A DNA stretch of 6,217 bases, from contig JAAXHB010000282.1 of assembly GCA_012271125.1 (NCBI GenBank), forward strand, positions 1 through 6,217, in the 5' to 3' direction. This document shows, in pieces, positions 6,169 to 6,217 of this stretch. Source of the stretch: Actinomycetota bacterium (lineage in GTDB: Bacteria > Actinomycetota > Acidimicrobiia > Acidimicrobiales > Aldehydirespiratoraceae). The translations under genes and the position numbers were made by a program. How positions within the stretch are numbered: the stretch's first letter is position 1; each line of letters begins with the position of its first letter. Below the pieces are notes generated by a model. The model was not told the origin of the DNA and made no database searches. It worked only from the letters and a program-made list of their open reading frames with translations.

Positions 6169-6217
6169 TGGGCTGGCGGGCTTGAATGCGCGCAACCGCG
6201 TTTAGCGTGAGCACATT
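6169..6217. repeat. Nested palindromic repeat element, copy 2 (inverted, cut by window end)
   Basis: Read on the minus strand from 6217 it gives aatgtgctcacgc, a variable part, ttgcgcgcattcaa, then cccgccagccca, matching 5111-5155 in that order. The blocks are identical except for the loop (taaacgcgg against aagcg) and two changes in the flank. The right arm of the core stem should be completed just past the window end by bases reading caa on the plus strand. It lies 51 bases after the small membrane protein gene. No separate terminator was seen in 6118-6168. Confidence 0.75.

Overview
The window is most consistent with a moderately high-GC actinobacterium, possibly an Acidimicrobiia-like lineage. 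The support is two lipoproteins with actinobacterial-style signal peptides, a Septum_form-type secreted domain, the protein families present and the GC-leaning codon use. The lineage is an inference, because the window holds no rRNA or marker gene.

Left part (1-3079) looks like part of a myo-inositol (or related cyclitol) uptake and catabolism locus. On the minus strand lie an IolE-like TIM-barrel protein (385-1389) and, 59 bases downstream, the first 108 codons of a lipoprotein sugar-binding protein of an ABC importer, cut by the window edge at base 1. Divergent from them on the plus strand is a CoA-acylating methylmalonate-semialdehyde dehydrogenase (mmsA/iolA, 1565-3079). In the known pathway IolE acts early (inosose dehydration) and IolA last (malonate semialdehyde to acetyl-CoA). 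The 175-base divergent control region contains a three-unit 12-bp iteron array, a TATAAC box and a 12-bp palindrome next to the iolE-like start.

Middle part (3123-5059) is a minus-strand pair. A small aquaporin (4409-5059) has two NPA boxes but lacks the usual arginine after the second one. It is followed by a ferritin-like di-iron protein of unknown substrate (3123-4337) with a complete E / ExxH / E / ExxH ligand set. The di-iron gene converges on mmsA across 43 bases, which carry a perfect 14-bp tandem duplication and one arm of a 15-bp inverted repeat whose other arm lies inside the di-iron gene.

Right part (5088-6217) is a two-gene plus-strand unit overlapping by ATGA: a Septum_form-type lipoprotein (5252-5863) and an 85-residue two-helix membrane protein (5860-6117). 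It is bracketed by two inverted copies of a roughly 45-50-bp palindromic repeat (5111-5155 and 6169-6217). This repeat-bracketed pair is the most unusual feature of the window. No tRNA, rRNA, CRISPR array, transposase or convincing intrinsic terminator with a U-tract was seen.
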